Source: a virus
Strand: one strand, 5' to 3'
Length of the DNA stretch: 28,084 nt
IMG/VR virus record: IMGVR_UViG_3300046533_000306
Span: 1-28,084 of that record
Shown here: in pieces, positions 16,710 to 22,490 of the stretch
How the letters are laid out: each line of letters starts with the position of its first letter
Numbering within the stretch: the first letter of the stretch is position 1
Translations under genes and position numbers: made by a program
Notes under the pieces: model-generated
The model's database searches: none
What the model was told of the DNA's origin: nothing
Seen by the model: only the letters and a program-made list of their open reading frames with translations

Positions 16710-16835
16710 TCAGCGCGTCAGCCAATGATACGCCGCCGCGAGCAGGCCGACCACGACGACCCCCGCCAGCAGCAGGATCAGGCAGCCGGCCCCTTCCGCG
16801 TCGGGGTGGATCCGATCGTGGCCCGGGTCAGCCAT
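16710..16835 (-). CDS. Small single-pass membrane protein
   Basis: The 41-residue protein starts MADPGHDRIHPDAEGAG, followed by one strongly hydrophobic segment (residues 18-35: CLILLLAGVVVVGLLAAA) and a short tail YHWLTR. Its ATG overlaps the end of the upstream minus-strand gene by eight bases (ATGGCTGA), which supports coupled translation. A longer frame extends upstream but would include low-quality sequence. It could be a holin-like or superinfection-exclusion peptide; the sequence does not decide. Confidence 0.62.
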   Translation of the reverse strand: MADPGHDRIHPDAEGAGCLILLLAGVVVVGLLAAAYHWLTR

Positions 16836-17076
16836 CGCGGCGCGGGGCCTCGGCTGGCGGCGCCGCGCGCACGGGCCGCGGCCGTCTGGTCGCGATTCGG
16901 AGGCGCGTGAGTCGGCTCGGTTCGGTCGCGAGGAGCGCCTCAAGGAAGCGGTTCAGTCCCGCCGCTTCGTCGGTCGAGCGGTCGGCGAGGCGGCGCACAT
17001 TCTGGATCAGCGCGGCGACCAGGGGAGAGTCTTTCGTGGGCGCCTGGAGCGAGTAAGGCGACGACGGCGAGCGCAT
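16828..17076 (-). CDS. Minus-strand protein of unknown function
   Basis: The 82-residue protein starts at the ATG at 17076 with a strong GGAGG site at 17084-17088, seven bases upstream. It is helical in the middle (SPLVAALIQNVRRLADRST, then LNRFLEALLATEP) and ends with an Arg/Pro/Ala-rich tail. A TTG at 17118 could add 14 residues but lacks the ribosome site. It forms a two-gene cassette with the membrane protein downstream, transcribed against all neighbouring late genes. The family was not recognised. Confidence 0.62.
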   Translation of the reverse strand: MRSPSSPYSLQAPTKDSPLVAALIQNVRRLADRSTDEAAGLNRFLEALLATEPSRLTRLRIATRRPRPVRAAPPAEAPRRDG

Positions 17077-17265
17077 AGAGGAGCCTCCGCCTGACGTCCC
17101 TTGCGGGCCATACCACAAAGGAATTTGTACGCTAGCACACCCGCTGGTGCGAAAGCGTGCAACGTGCCCACAATTTCTTGTGGGGCAACGCGTGCCCAGG
17201 CATACTGCTTGCGGAGATAGTCGTGCTTGCTTGCACGGCTAGCCGGTGTTTCCCATGATCAGCAC
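17077..17265. promoter_or_regulatory. Divergent intergenic control region with inverted repeats
   Basis: This 189-bp gap separates the minus-strand cassette from the plus-strand RHH gene and must hold both promoters. It contains a perfect inverted repeat CCCACAATTTCTTGTGGG (17167-17184) and a weaker one, ACAAAGGAATTTGT, near 17115. A plus-strand promoter candidate is TTGTGG, 17 bases, CATACT (-35 from 17178, -10 from 17201). Its -35 overlaps the right arm of the main inverted repeat, which would make that repeat an operator. These are sequence patterns only. Confidence 0.5.
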
Positions 17266-17529
17266 ATGTCCATGTCGCTGTCCCGCAAACCGCGGCGCTT
17301 CGCGCGGAAGCCCTCCGCGCAGCTAAATCTCCGCGTGGATCCGCCGACCGTGATCCTGACCAAGGACTTGTGTGCGCTGTGGAAGCGCACGCAGGGCGAG
17401 GTTGTCCGCGATGCGCTCGAGGCGCGGCGCGCGCAGATGTCCCTCGAGGAGCGCCGGCTGCTGGAAGAAGTGAGCCGCAATCGGCAGGATGGCAAGCCAC
17501 GCGCCCGGCGTGGCCCCGAGACGGACTAG
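17266..17529 (+). CDS. Ribbon-helix-helix-like DNA-binding protein
   Basis: The 87-residue protein from ATG 17266 has a basic N-terminus (RKPRRFARKPSA), a strand with LNLRVDPPTVIL, a helix KDLCALWKRTQGEVVRDALEA and a charged C-terminal helix (LEERRLLEEVSRNRQ). This is the ribbon-helix-helix layout of Arc/CopG-type repressors. It lies beside inverted repeats at 17167-17184 that could be its own operator. It is convergent with the XRE repressor, with a 15-bp gap. Other start codons exist upstream and at 17272. Confidence 0.7.
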   Translation: MSMSLSRKPRRFARKPSAQLNLRVDPPTVILTKDLCALWKRTQGEVVRDALEARRAQMSLEERRLLEEVSRNRQDGKPRARRGPETD

Positions 17530-17544
17530 ATCACCAGGCGGGGA

Positions 17545-17922
17545 TCAGCCGTGCGAGGCCTTGCGTTTTTTGAGCGGCAGGGCGCGCGGCGCATCGGGCG
17601 CGGCGATCCGGAGTAACTGCATCAGCCCGTCCAGGGTCCCGTGGCGTCGGCGGAGCTCCTCGAGCACCCGTAATTCCTGCGGGGTCATCTCCGCGCAGAA
17701 CTCCAAGCCGTGGTCACGCACGGCCTCACTGATCCGCAAGCTAACGCCGAAGCAGAGCGCCTCGAGATCATCCACCGTCAGCACGGTCTCCCCGTTGAGG
17801 ACTTTCGAGACCTTGCTTTGGGTCCAGCCAATCAGCCCCGCTAAGTCCGCTTGATTCAGGGCGAGCCGCTGCATTTCAGTGCGGACGCGCTCGCACGCGC
17901 GCCGGGAGGCAGACTCTGTCAT
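17545..17922 (-). CDS. XRE-family repressor, CI-like position
   Basis: The 125-residue protein carries a helix-turn-helix at about residues 20-58 (LALNQADLAGLIGWTQSKVSKVLNG). The remaining half is helical with basic and acidic segments (TPQELRVLEELRRRHG) and a Lys-rich end. It is divergent from the Cro-like gene at 18132, in the usual repressor position of temperate phages. It has no S24/LexA-type C-terminal peptidase domain, so classic RecA-stimulated self-cleavage is unlikely. A promoter candidate with a palindrome in its spacer lies just upstream, giving a leader of only about seven bases. Confidence 0.82.
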   Translation of the reverse strand: MTESASRRACERVRTEMQRLALNQADLAGLIGWTQSKVSKVLNGETVLTVDDLEALCFGVSLRISEAVRDHGLEFCAEMTPQELRVLEELRRRHGTLDGLMQLLRIAAPDAPRALPLKKRKASHG

Positions 17923-17936
17923 TTATGTCAGATAGG

Positions 17937-17965
17937 AATGTAACGCACCCACGCGTGGGATGCAA
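17937..17965 (-). promoter_or_regulatory. Putative repressor promoter (minus strand)
   Basis: Read on the minus strand, TTGCAT (17960-17965) is followed by exactly 17 bases and TACATT (17937-17942), a fair sigma70-type match. Transcription would begin near 17930, about seven bases before the repressor ATG at 17922. The whole spacer region is occupied by the palindrome at 17948-17959. Confidence 0.6.
17948..17959. promoter_or_regulatory. 12-bp palindrome CCCACGCGTGGG, operator candidate
   Basis: The sequence is a perfect palindrome lying between the -35 and -10 of the repressor promoter, where bound protein would block RNA polymerase. It shares the half-site CCCAC with the inverted repeat at 17167-17184. 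It could be the target of the repressor itself, the Cro-like protein or the RHH protein. Confidence 0.55.
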
Positions 17966-17978
17966 GCCGGGCCATAGA

Positions 17979-18008
17979 GGGGCACACCGGGGCGCATCGG
18001 GGCGCACT
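17979..18008. repeat. Three tandem 10-bp repeats in the switch region
   Basis: Three consecutive units, GGGGCACACC, GGGGCGCATC and GGGGCGCACT, have a period of 10 bp, close to one helical turn. They lie midway between the divergent repressor and Cro-like promoters. Such phased direct repeats suit cooperative binding along one face of DNA. Confidence 0.6.
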
Positions 18009-18088
18009 GGGCCTAGAGATATTAGATCGGCGACACGGCATGGCTCACACGGACATGACACGCACGGAGCGGCCTTCCAGACCGGCGC

Positions 18089-18116
18089 TTGACAAATCTC
18101 TTGAAAGGAATATTCT
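18089..18116 (+). promoter_or_regulatory. Putative early promoter for the Cro-like gene
   Basis: A perfect TTGACA (18089-18094) is followed by 16 bases and TATTCT (18111-18116). The predicted start near 18124 leaves a leader of about eight bases before the ATG at 18132, with no clear Shine-Dalgarno sequence. The -10 overlaps the palindrome GAATATTC (18108-18115), and CTTGA repeats at 18088 and 18100 lie 12 bases apart. Confidence 0.7.
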
Positions 18117-18131
18117 AGGCACGATTTTGTC

Positions 18132-18350
18132 ATGAAAAGCAACCGCATCTATCCGACGCTCAAGGCCTGGCGGCTCGGGGCACGCCTCAACCAGGCCGAG
18201 GCCGCGCGCATTCTGGGCGTGAGCCAGGGCTTCTACAGCAAGCTCGAACGCGGGAAAGGCTATCCGGACCGGCGCAACGCCAAAGCCATCAGCGAGAAGG
18301 CGGGCGTGCCGCTCGAGACGGTCTTAGGGCTGGAGGCGTATTCGAAATGA
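18132..18350 (+). CDS. Cro-like XRE-family regulator
   Basis: The 72-residue protein is almost entirely one helix-turn-helix domain: LNQAEAARILGVSQGFYSKLERGKG followed by a helix AKAISEKAGVPLETVLGL. Small size, divergent position opposite the repressor gene and location at the head of the early operon match Cro. It is expected to bind operators in 17923-18131. Its stop overlaps the next start (ATGA). The ATG is preceded by a strong promoter but no good ribosome site, so the message may be nearly leaderless. Confidence 0.85.
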   Translation: MKSNRIYPTLKAWRLGARLNQAEAARILGVSQGFYSKLERGKGYPDRRNAKAISEKAGVPLETVLGLEAYSK

Positions 18351-18694
18351 GCGATTTTCCACAGCCTCGCAAAACACCAACTGCTGATATATTCCAAGAA
18401 GACATTGAGTCTGATAATGGATGCTATGTATCTCTGTCTTGTCTGGAATATTTAGTCGGGCTGGTTGGCGCCTGGGGGAAGTCGTGGCGCCGAGGGCGGG
18501 CGGGCGGCCTGGGGCGGTCCGCCGCGCGCCCCGTGGCCCCTATTATACCGCGCGCGTCTCGGGCTCCATCTCTGACGGCCGCGCGCCCGTCGGGGGCCCC
18601 TACGGACGGGATGCCGCGGCCCATGCTCACGCGGCAAGAATATTCTCGCCTTCTTTCCTTTCCTGACACGACCGCCGGGAGACGGGGGCGGTGA
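18347..18694 (+). CDS. Early protein of unknown function
   Basis: The 115-residue frame starts at an ATGA overlap with the Cro-like gene and ends at a GTGA overlap with the next, which supports it being translated. The first 40 residues come from unusually AT-rich DNA (18355-18460) and read like a normal protein (QPRKTPTADIFQEDIES). The rest is Arg/Ala/Pro/Gly-rich and disordered-looking. No family was recognised. The gene region also contains three GAATATT-type motifs that could be regulatory, so a purely non-coding role is possible. Confidence 0.55.
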   Translation: MSDFPQPRKTPTADIFQEDIESDNGCYVSLSCLEYLVGLVGAWGKSWRRGRAGGLGRSAARPVAPIIPRASRAPSLTAARPSGAPTDGMPRPMLTRQEYSRLLSFPDTTAGRRGR

Positions 18695-18966
18695 GGCGCG
18701 AGGCTGACGACGGGGTGACCGCCAGTGTCGAGCGCCGGATCCACGTCTTGGCCGGGAGTCTCTACTACTGCGCCCAGCTCAATGACGGGTACACGACGGA
18801 CCGGGTGTTCGAGGCGCTCCCCCACGTCGATCAGTTGTTTTTTGAGAGCTTGGCCCGTGGGGCGCTCGAGGCCGCGACGCACTGGCGTGAGCATGAAGAC
18901 CGGGTGATGCCTCCGCCGCCGCCACGGCTCGTGTTGCAGGGCCTTAAGAAGCGGGTGGCGCGATGA
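18691..18966 (+). CDS. Small early protein of unknown function
   Basis: The 91-residue protein starts at GTG 18691 in a GTGA overlap. The middle part is well formed (RRIHVLAGSLYYCAQLNDGYTTD, then LPHVDQLFFESLARGALEAA) and probably helical. The C-terminus is basic. No family was recognised. It belongs to a run of six genes each overlapping the next by four bases. Confidence 0.7.
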   Translation: MRREADDGVTASVERRIHVLAGSLYYCAQLNDGYTTDRVFEALPHVDQLFFESLARGALEAATHWREHEDRVMPPPPPRLVLQGLKKRVAR

Positions 18967-19106
18967 CGCTGACCTGGTGGCGGACGTGGCTCGGCCGCTG
19001 GCGTGCGTGGCGGACGGCGCGGTTTCAGCGGGACGTGATCAGCGATCTCCAGGTCTCGCAGGAATGGCAACGCCGGTTCTCGCGTCGAGGGGGCGGCCTC
19101 CGATGA
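18963..19106 (+). CDS. Very small basic, Trp-rich early protein
   Basis: The 47-residue frame lies between two ATGA overlaps (18963 and 19103). It begins MTLTWWRTWLGRWRAWRTAR and continues with a helix containing DVISDLQVSQEWQRRF. Trp and Arg dominate the first half. The exact fit between neighbouring stops and starts is the main evidence that it is a gene. Function is unknown; an amphipathic nucleic acid- or membrane-binding peptide is conceivable. Confidence 0.55.
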   Translation: MTLTWWRTWLGRWRAWRTARFQRDVISDLQVSQEWQRRFSRRGGGLR

Positions 19107-19339
19107 CGGCGCTGCGGACCTTGCGCACGCGGCGCGGCTGGACGCAAGAAGACTTGTGTCGACGCAGCCGGATTCCGCAGAACAGCATCTCCCGCCTGGA
19201 ACGCGACCGATCCGCCCGGCCCCGGTTCGAAACGGTGCGGGCGCTGGCGAAGGCGTTCGCCGTCGATCCGGTGTCGATTGCCTTCGGGCCGCCCCGGCGC
19301 AAGCCGCGCGTGGCGTCGGTCAACGGGGGGCCACGATGA
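19103..19339 (+). CDS. Second Cro-like XRE-family protein
   Basis: The 78-residue product from ATG 19103 carries a clear helix-turn-helix: LRTLRTRRGWTQEDLCRRSR followed by IPQNSISRLERDR and a helix VRALAKAFAVDPVSIAFG. It is the third XRE-type regulator in the window, 750 bases downstream of the Cro-like gene in the same operon. Longer upstream frames exist but the ATGA overlap with the preceding small gene fixes the start. It may control delayed early genes. Confidence 0.82.
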   Translation: MTALRTLRTRRGWTQEDLCRRSRIPQNSISRLERDRSARPRFETVRALAKAFAVDPVSIAFGPPRRKPRVASVNGGPR

Positions 19340-19530
19340 CGTTTGCTGAAGCGATCCGCAATCGGCGCCAGGATGATGGCCGGACGACGGTCACCGTCGA
19401 GTGCACCTGGTGTGCCTATCGCTGGCAGATGACGACCGACGCCGAGCGTCCCCAGGAGATCGCGACGTTTCTGGGGGCGCGCGTCGCGGAACATCTGGCC
19501 AATCAGCATCCGGAGCGGGCCGCGTCATGA
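19336..19530 (+). CDS. Small putative zinc-binding early protein
   Basis: The 64-residue protein from ATG 19336 contains VECTWCAYRWQM and, later, RVAEHLANQHPE. This gives Cys-x2-Cys and His-x4-His, spaced as in a zinc finger-like fold. No named family was recognised. The stop and start overlaps on both sides place it inside the early chain. Metal binding is an inference from the motif. Confidence 0.68.
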   Translation: MTFAEAIRNRRQDDGRTTVTVECTWCAYRWQMTTDAERPQEIATFLGARVAEHLANQHPERAAS

Positions 19531-19787
19531 CGCATGTGCCGCGGAGCGTCTACGAATACGGCGATCCCGTGGCCGAGCAGATCGCGCGGGACGAACGCCG
19601 CGATCACCTCTGGGCGCAGGCCCGCGGGGAGCGCCTCGCGGCCCTGACGCGGCAGATCCTCACCGCGCTCGATGGGCACGGGTTACTCGTCGACGGCGAC
19701 CGCGCGACGCCGATCGTGTTTTCCGTCCTCGCGGATGCCCTCGAGGGGAATCGCGCGATCGATCTCCCGCGAAAGGAGTCTGTGTAA
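19527..19787 (+). CDS. Small early protein of unknown function
   Basis: The 86-residue product from ATG 19527 is charged and helical (DPVAEQIARDERRDHLWAQ, then LAALTRQILTALDGHG). It ends with FSVLADALEGNRAIDLPRKES. No family was recognised. It overlaps the preceding gene by ATGA and is preceded, at its own 3' end, by AAAGGAG (19774-19780), which serves the next gene. The longer frame starting at 19401 is less likely. Confidence 0.7.
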   Translation: MTHVPRSVYEYGDPVAEQIARDERRDHLWAQARGERLAALTRQILTALDGHGLLVDGDRATPIVFSVLADALEGNRAIDLPRKESV

Positions 19788-20770
19788 TGACGATGACCGA
19801 CTACGTCGCGCACCCGAGCAATGCCCTCGTCCTCGATCGCGGCCTGCAGACCAGTGAAGTCGTGGCCCGCGTGCGCAAGGTCCAGGAAATCATGACCACG
19901 CTCATGCAGGAGAACGTCCACTACGGCAAGGTGCCCGGCACGCAGAAGCCGTCGCTCTGGAAGCCCGGCGCCGAGCTCCTCCTGCTGACCTTTCGCGTGG
20001 GCACGCGCCTCGAGGTCGAGGACCTGGCGACGAGCGACGCCGTGCGCTATCGCGTCAAGGTCGTCGGCTTCAGCCAGGTGACGGGCGAGATTCTCGGGGA
20101 AGGCATCGGGGAAGCCTCGACGTCGGAAGAACGCTGGCGCTGGCGTGCGACGGTCCACGAGAAGGAATGGGCCGCCACCGATCCCGATCACCGCCGCATC
20201 AAGTACGACCGGCAAGGGGCGGAAACGAAGCAGGTCCGCACCTCGCCGACGGATCTGGCGAACACCGTCTTGATGATGGCCGCCAAGCGCGGCATGGTCG
20301 CGATGGTGCGCATCGTCACGGCGTGCTCGGACATCTTCGACCAGGACCTCGAGGATCTGCCGACGGATCTGGCGAGTGAAGTCGCCAGCGGACCACGCGA
20401 GCGGCCGACGGTCAAGCGCGCCTCGGAGACGAAGCCGGCGCCCACTGCGGCGGCGACGGTCACCGACGCCCGGCGTGTCAAAGATGTGCGCGGCGCTGGC
20501 AAGGACAAAGCGAAGCCGTCCTTCTGGGTGCTCCTCCTCGAGGGCGACGCCACCGAGTACACGACGAAGGATCAGCACCAGGCGCTCGCGCTCGAACAGT
20601 TCAAACAGACCGATCACCTGGTCCGCGTCACCTACGAGAGCCGCGAGTACAACGGCCGCACGTATCACAACATCGTCAGTCTGGCCGTGGTCGAGGCGGA
20701 GCCGGCCCCGGCGCCCCAGTCGCCCACCGCAGCGCCGCTGACGAGTGGTGAGATTCCCTTCGGACGCTAG
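19787..20770 (+). CDS. Putative ssDNA-binding or recombination accessory protein
   Basis: The 327-residue protein has an N-terminal domain with the recognisable phage motif HYGKVPGTQKPSLWKPGAELL (residues 45-65, about), a linker rich in Thr/Ala/Pro (200-230), and a beta-rich C-terminal domain (245-305) with FWVLLLEGDATEYTT and SREYNGRTYHNIVSLAVVEAE, compatible with an OB fold. It ends in EIPF (322-325) plus two residues, reminiscent of the DIPF tail with which SSB proteins recruit partners. The next gene is a PD-(D/E)XK nuclease, so a role in DNA repair or recombination is likely. The name is an inference. Confidence 0.68.
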   Translation: MTMTDYVAHPSNALVLDRGLQTSEVVARVRKVQEIMTTLMQENVHYGKVPGTQKPSLWKPGAELLLLTFRVGTRLEVEDLATSDAVRYRVKVVGFSQVTGEILGEGIGEASTSEERWRWRATVHEKEWAATDPDHRRIKYDRQGAETKQVRTSPTDLANTVLMMAAKRGMVAMVRIVTACSDIFDQDLEDLPTDLASEVASGPRERPTVKRASETKPAPTAAATVTDARRVKDVRGAGKDKAKPSFWVLLLEGDATEYTTKDQHQALALEQFKQTDHLVRVTYESREYNGRTYHNIVSLAVVEAEPAPAPQSPTAAPLTSGEIPFGR

Positions 20771-20773
20771 GTC

Positions 20774-21430
20774 ATGATGCTCACGTTCGATCACGCCGCG
20801 CATCGCTACGCCCTGGAGGGCGTGATCGTGCCGTCGGTCACGCAGATCCTCAAGGCCTCCGGCCTGATCGACTTCTCGGGCATCCCCGTCGGCACCCTGA
20901 ATGCCGCGCTGGAACGCGGCACTGTCGTCCACGAAGCCATTCACTTTTTCAACGACGGCGATCTCGACCTCGATCAGTTTCGCGAGGACTTCCCGGCGTA
21001 TGTCGGCTATCTCGAGGGCTGGCTCTCGTTCTGCGATCAGCGGCACTTCGTGCCGGTGCTCAATGAACATCGCGTGGCCTCGCCGCGGCACCTGGTGGCC
21101 GGCACGCTCGATTCCTTGGGCCTGCTGGACGGCCAGGCCGTGCTGCTGGACTTTGCCACTGGCCGGCCCTCGGACGTCTGCAAATGGCTGCAGACCGCCG
21201 CCTATGAATTGCTCGCGCGCGAGTGGGCCGCAGAAGACCCGGCGCTGGCGGCCTTCTTCGACGCGCACGGGTTTGTCAAACGCTATGCGGTGGCCTTGCG
21301 TCGCGATGGGACCTTCCGCCTCGAAGGCTACACGGCCCCGTCAGACGCGCGAGAATTCCTGGCCCTGCTGACGGCCTTTCGCATCGTCGAGAAATATCGC
21401 GGCGAACGCCCGACCGAGGCCGCCGCATGA
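20774..21430 (+). CDS. PD-(D/E)XK nuclease-like protein (RecB/Cas4 type)
   Basis: The 218-residue protein has the RecB-like order of motifs. RGTVVHEAIH has His53, LNEHRV has Glu98, AGTLDSLG has Asp113, the core strand VLLDFATG has Asp126, and LQTAAYE has Gln140 and Tyr144. In most relatives the core reads D.KTG, but here residue 128 is Ala, so the usual catalytic lysine is missing; Lys137 is the nearest substitute. It follows the ssDNA-binding-like gene by three bases. It may be a recombination exonuclease with an altered site or an inactive form. Confidence 0.8.
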   Translation: MMLTFDHAAHRYALEGVIVPSVTQILKASGLIDFSGIPVGTLNAALERGTVVHEAIHFFNDGDLDLDQFREDFPAYVGYLEGWLSFCDQRHFVPVLNEHRVASPRHLVAGTLDSLGLLDGQAVLLDFATGRPSDVCKWLQTAAYELLAREWAAEDPALAAFFDAHGFVKRYAVALRRDGTFRLEGYTAPSDAREFLALLTAFRIVEKYRGERPTEAAA

Positions 21431-21449
21431 GGAATGGAGAGACCGAGCT

Positions 21450-22019
21450 ATGAAAGGCGCCGCTGTCGCTGTCCGAACACCGTCACAGGTGGCGCGCCCA
21501 CTTACGGTGTTAGTCCCGCTGATTCGAGAGGAAATCGCCGACGGCAATAGCGCCGGGCTCGAGCATTATCGCCAGGCTGGCGAGCTCTTACTAGAAGCGC
21601 GCGAGCAGGTTGCAGAATTCAAATGGGGACACTGGCTAAAAGCGAATTTTGCCCTTCACCGGACGACCGCTTACGACTATATGACGCTCGCTGAAAAGAT
21701 CCGTGAACACCCCGAGCTCGTAGGGACGTCCCTACGCATGTTTGAAATCGTCCATCCCGACAAACATCGACAACGGAAAAACCAGCGCCAGGCGTTTCAT
21801 ACCAAAAAACCCATTGACATTTTCGACGCGACCCGACAAGCCCGCACTGAAGAAACACGCCTACTGCGAATGCTGGCCGTGGAGCTTGTCGACATCGGAT
21901 TCAAAGCGCTGGCGACGCGCCTGCATCCGGACCACGGCGGATCAGAACAAGCCATGCGGCGATTGAACCGTGTCCGTCGTGAACTTAAATCTGTCGCCAA
22001 GACGAGGAGGTTTGAATGA
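21450..22019 (+). CDS. DUF3102-like protein with C-terminal J-domain-like HPD motif
   Basis: The 189-residue protein has an N-terminal half with HYRQAGELLLEAREQVAEFKW, then WLKANFALHRTTAYDYMTLAE, the pattern of DUF3102-type phage and plasmid proteins. The C-terminal part reads LATRLHPDHGGSEQAMRRLN, with the HPD triplet at 159-161 as in J-domains, and another HPDK lies at 102-105. J-domains stimulate DnaK-type chaperones, so host chaperone recruitment is possible. The gene is visibly less GC-rich than its neighbours, suggesting transfer. The stop overlaps the next start (ATGA) behind GAGGAGG. Confidence 0.75.
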   Translation: MKGAAVAVRTPSQVARPLTVLVPLIREEIADGNSAGLEHYRQAGELLLEAREQVAEFKWGHWLKANFALHRTTAYDYMTLAEKIREHPELVGTSLRMFEIVHPDKHRQRKNQRQAFHTKKPIDIFDATRQARTEETRLLRMLAVELVDIGFKALATRLHPDHGGSEQAMRRLNRVRRELKSVAKTRRFE

Positions 22020-22264
22020 CGACGACCGCGATCGGAAAGGCTGAAAAGACCGGACTCCGGAGAGTGTCCAAGGCAACGAACCTGATGGACAGGCGCATTC
22101 AACATGCTCGGCAATTGTTCAACGAGCGCATCGCGCGCGCGGAGTCCGAGTATCACGATTCGATGCGGCGAGCCGTCACCGCCGAGTATGAGGAGGCCGC
22201 CACGTCGGCCGATCAGCAGACCGACACGGCACCGCTATCGACTGGAGTGGAAGGAACCGTCTGA
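22016..22264 (+). CDS. Small charged helical protein of unknown function
   Basis: The 82-residue protein has a strong GAGGAGG site and an ATGA overlap with the preceding gene. It is dominated by a long charged helix (MDRRIQHARQLFNERIARAE and the residues after it), ending in a disordered tail. It shares the lower-GC composition of 21450-22830. No family was recognised. A hairpin follows its stop at 22274-22305. Confidence 0.72.
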   Translation: MTTTAIGKAEKTGLRRVSKATNLMDRRIQHARQLFNERIARAESEYHDSMRRAVTAEYEEAATSADQQTDTAPLSTGVEGTV

Positions 22265-22273
22265 CCAACCACG

Positions 22274-22305
22274 CAAGGACGGCCCGCGGGAACGGGCCGT
22301 CCTTG
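22274..22305. terminator. Strong hairpin, possible terminator or attenuator
   Basis: A perfect 13-bp stem, CAAGGACGGCCCG (22274-22286) with CGGGCCGTCCTTG (22293-22305), encloses a 6-base loop. It sits in the 58-bp gap between plus-strand genes. No run of T follows, so it may act as an attenuator, RNA stabiliser or processing site rather than a classical terminator. The next ribosome site (GGAGG, 22311-22315) starts six bases after the stem. Confidence 0.6.
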
Positions 22306-22322
22306 TCCCGGAGGTTTTCATT

Positions 22323-22490
22323 ATGACAGATGAAGAAAACCGGCAACTCGACGAGGAGATTATCGACCATGACCAGCAAGCCCAAATTGCCGGAACTCGC
22401 CGCGGCTGTCTTATCCGCCTTGGATGTTACGCGCCAAGTGGACCCCTGGGAAGTAGACAACGATCCCGCGCTGGCGCCTTGGGAGAATGA
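22323..22490 (+). CDS. Possible short protein overlapping the next gene
   Basis: A frame of 55 codons starts at ATG 22323, eight bases after GGAGG. The first 20 residues (MTDEENRQLDEEIIDHDQQA) look like ordinary acidic protein sequence, but the remainder is Arg/Gly/Ser-rich and resembles out-of-frame translation of the next gene, with which it overlaps by 122 bases. It may be a leader peptide, a decayed gene, or the former N-terminus of the next gene separated by a frameshift. Confidence 0.35.
   Translation: MTDEENRQLDEEIIDHDQQAQIAGTRRGCLIRLGCYAPSGPLGSRQRSRAGALGE

Noticed and set aside
18355-18460. AT-rich stretch as an attachment site or insertion remnant
   Set aside because: There is no integrase, no flanking direct repeat and no transposase trace. 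The frame is also coupled to both neighbours by four-base overlaps.
19604-21268. Long minus-strand open frame of 554 codons
   Set aside because: It lies opposite the ssDNA-binding-like and nuclease genes, has no recognisable domain, and has the composition of antisense translation.
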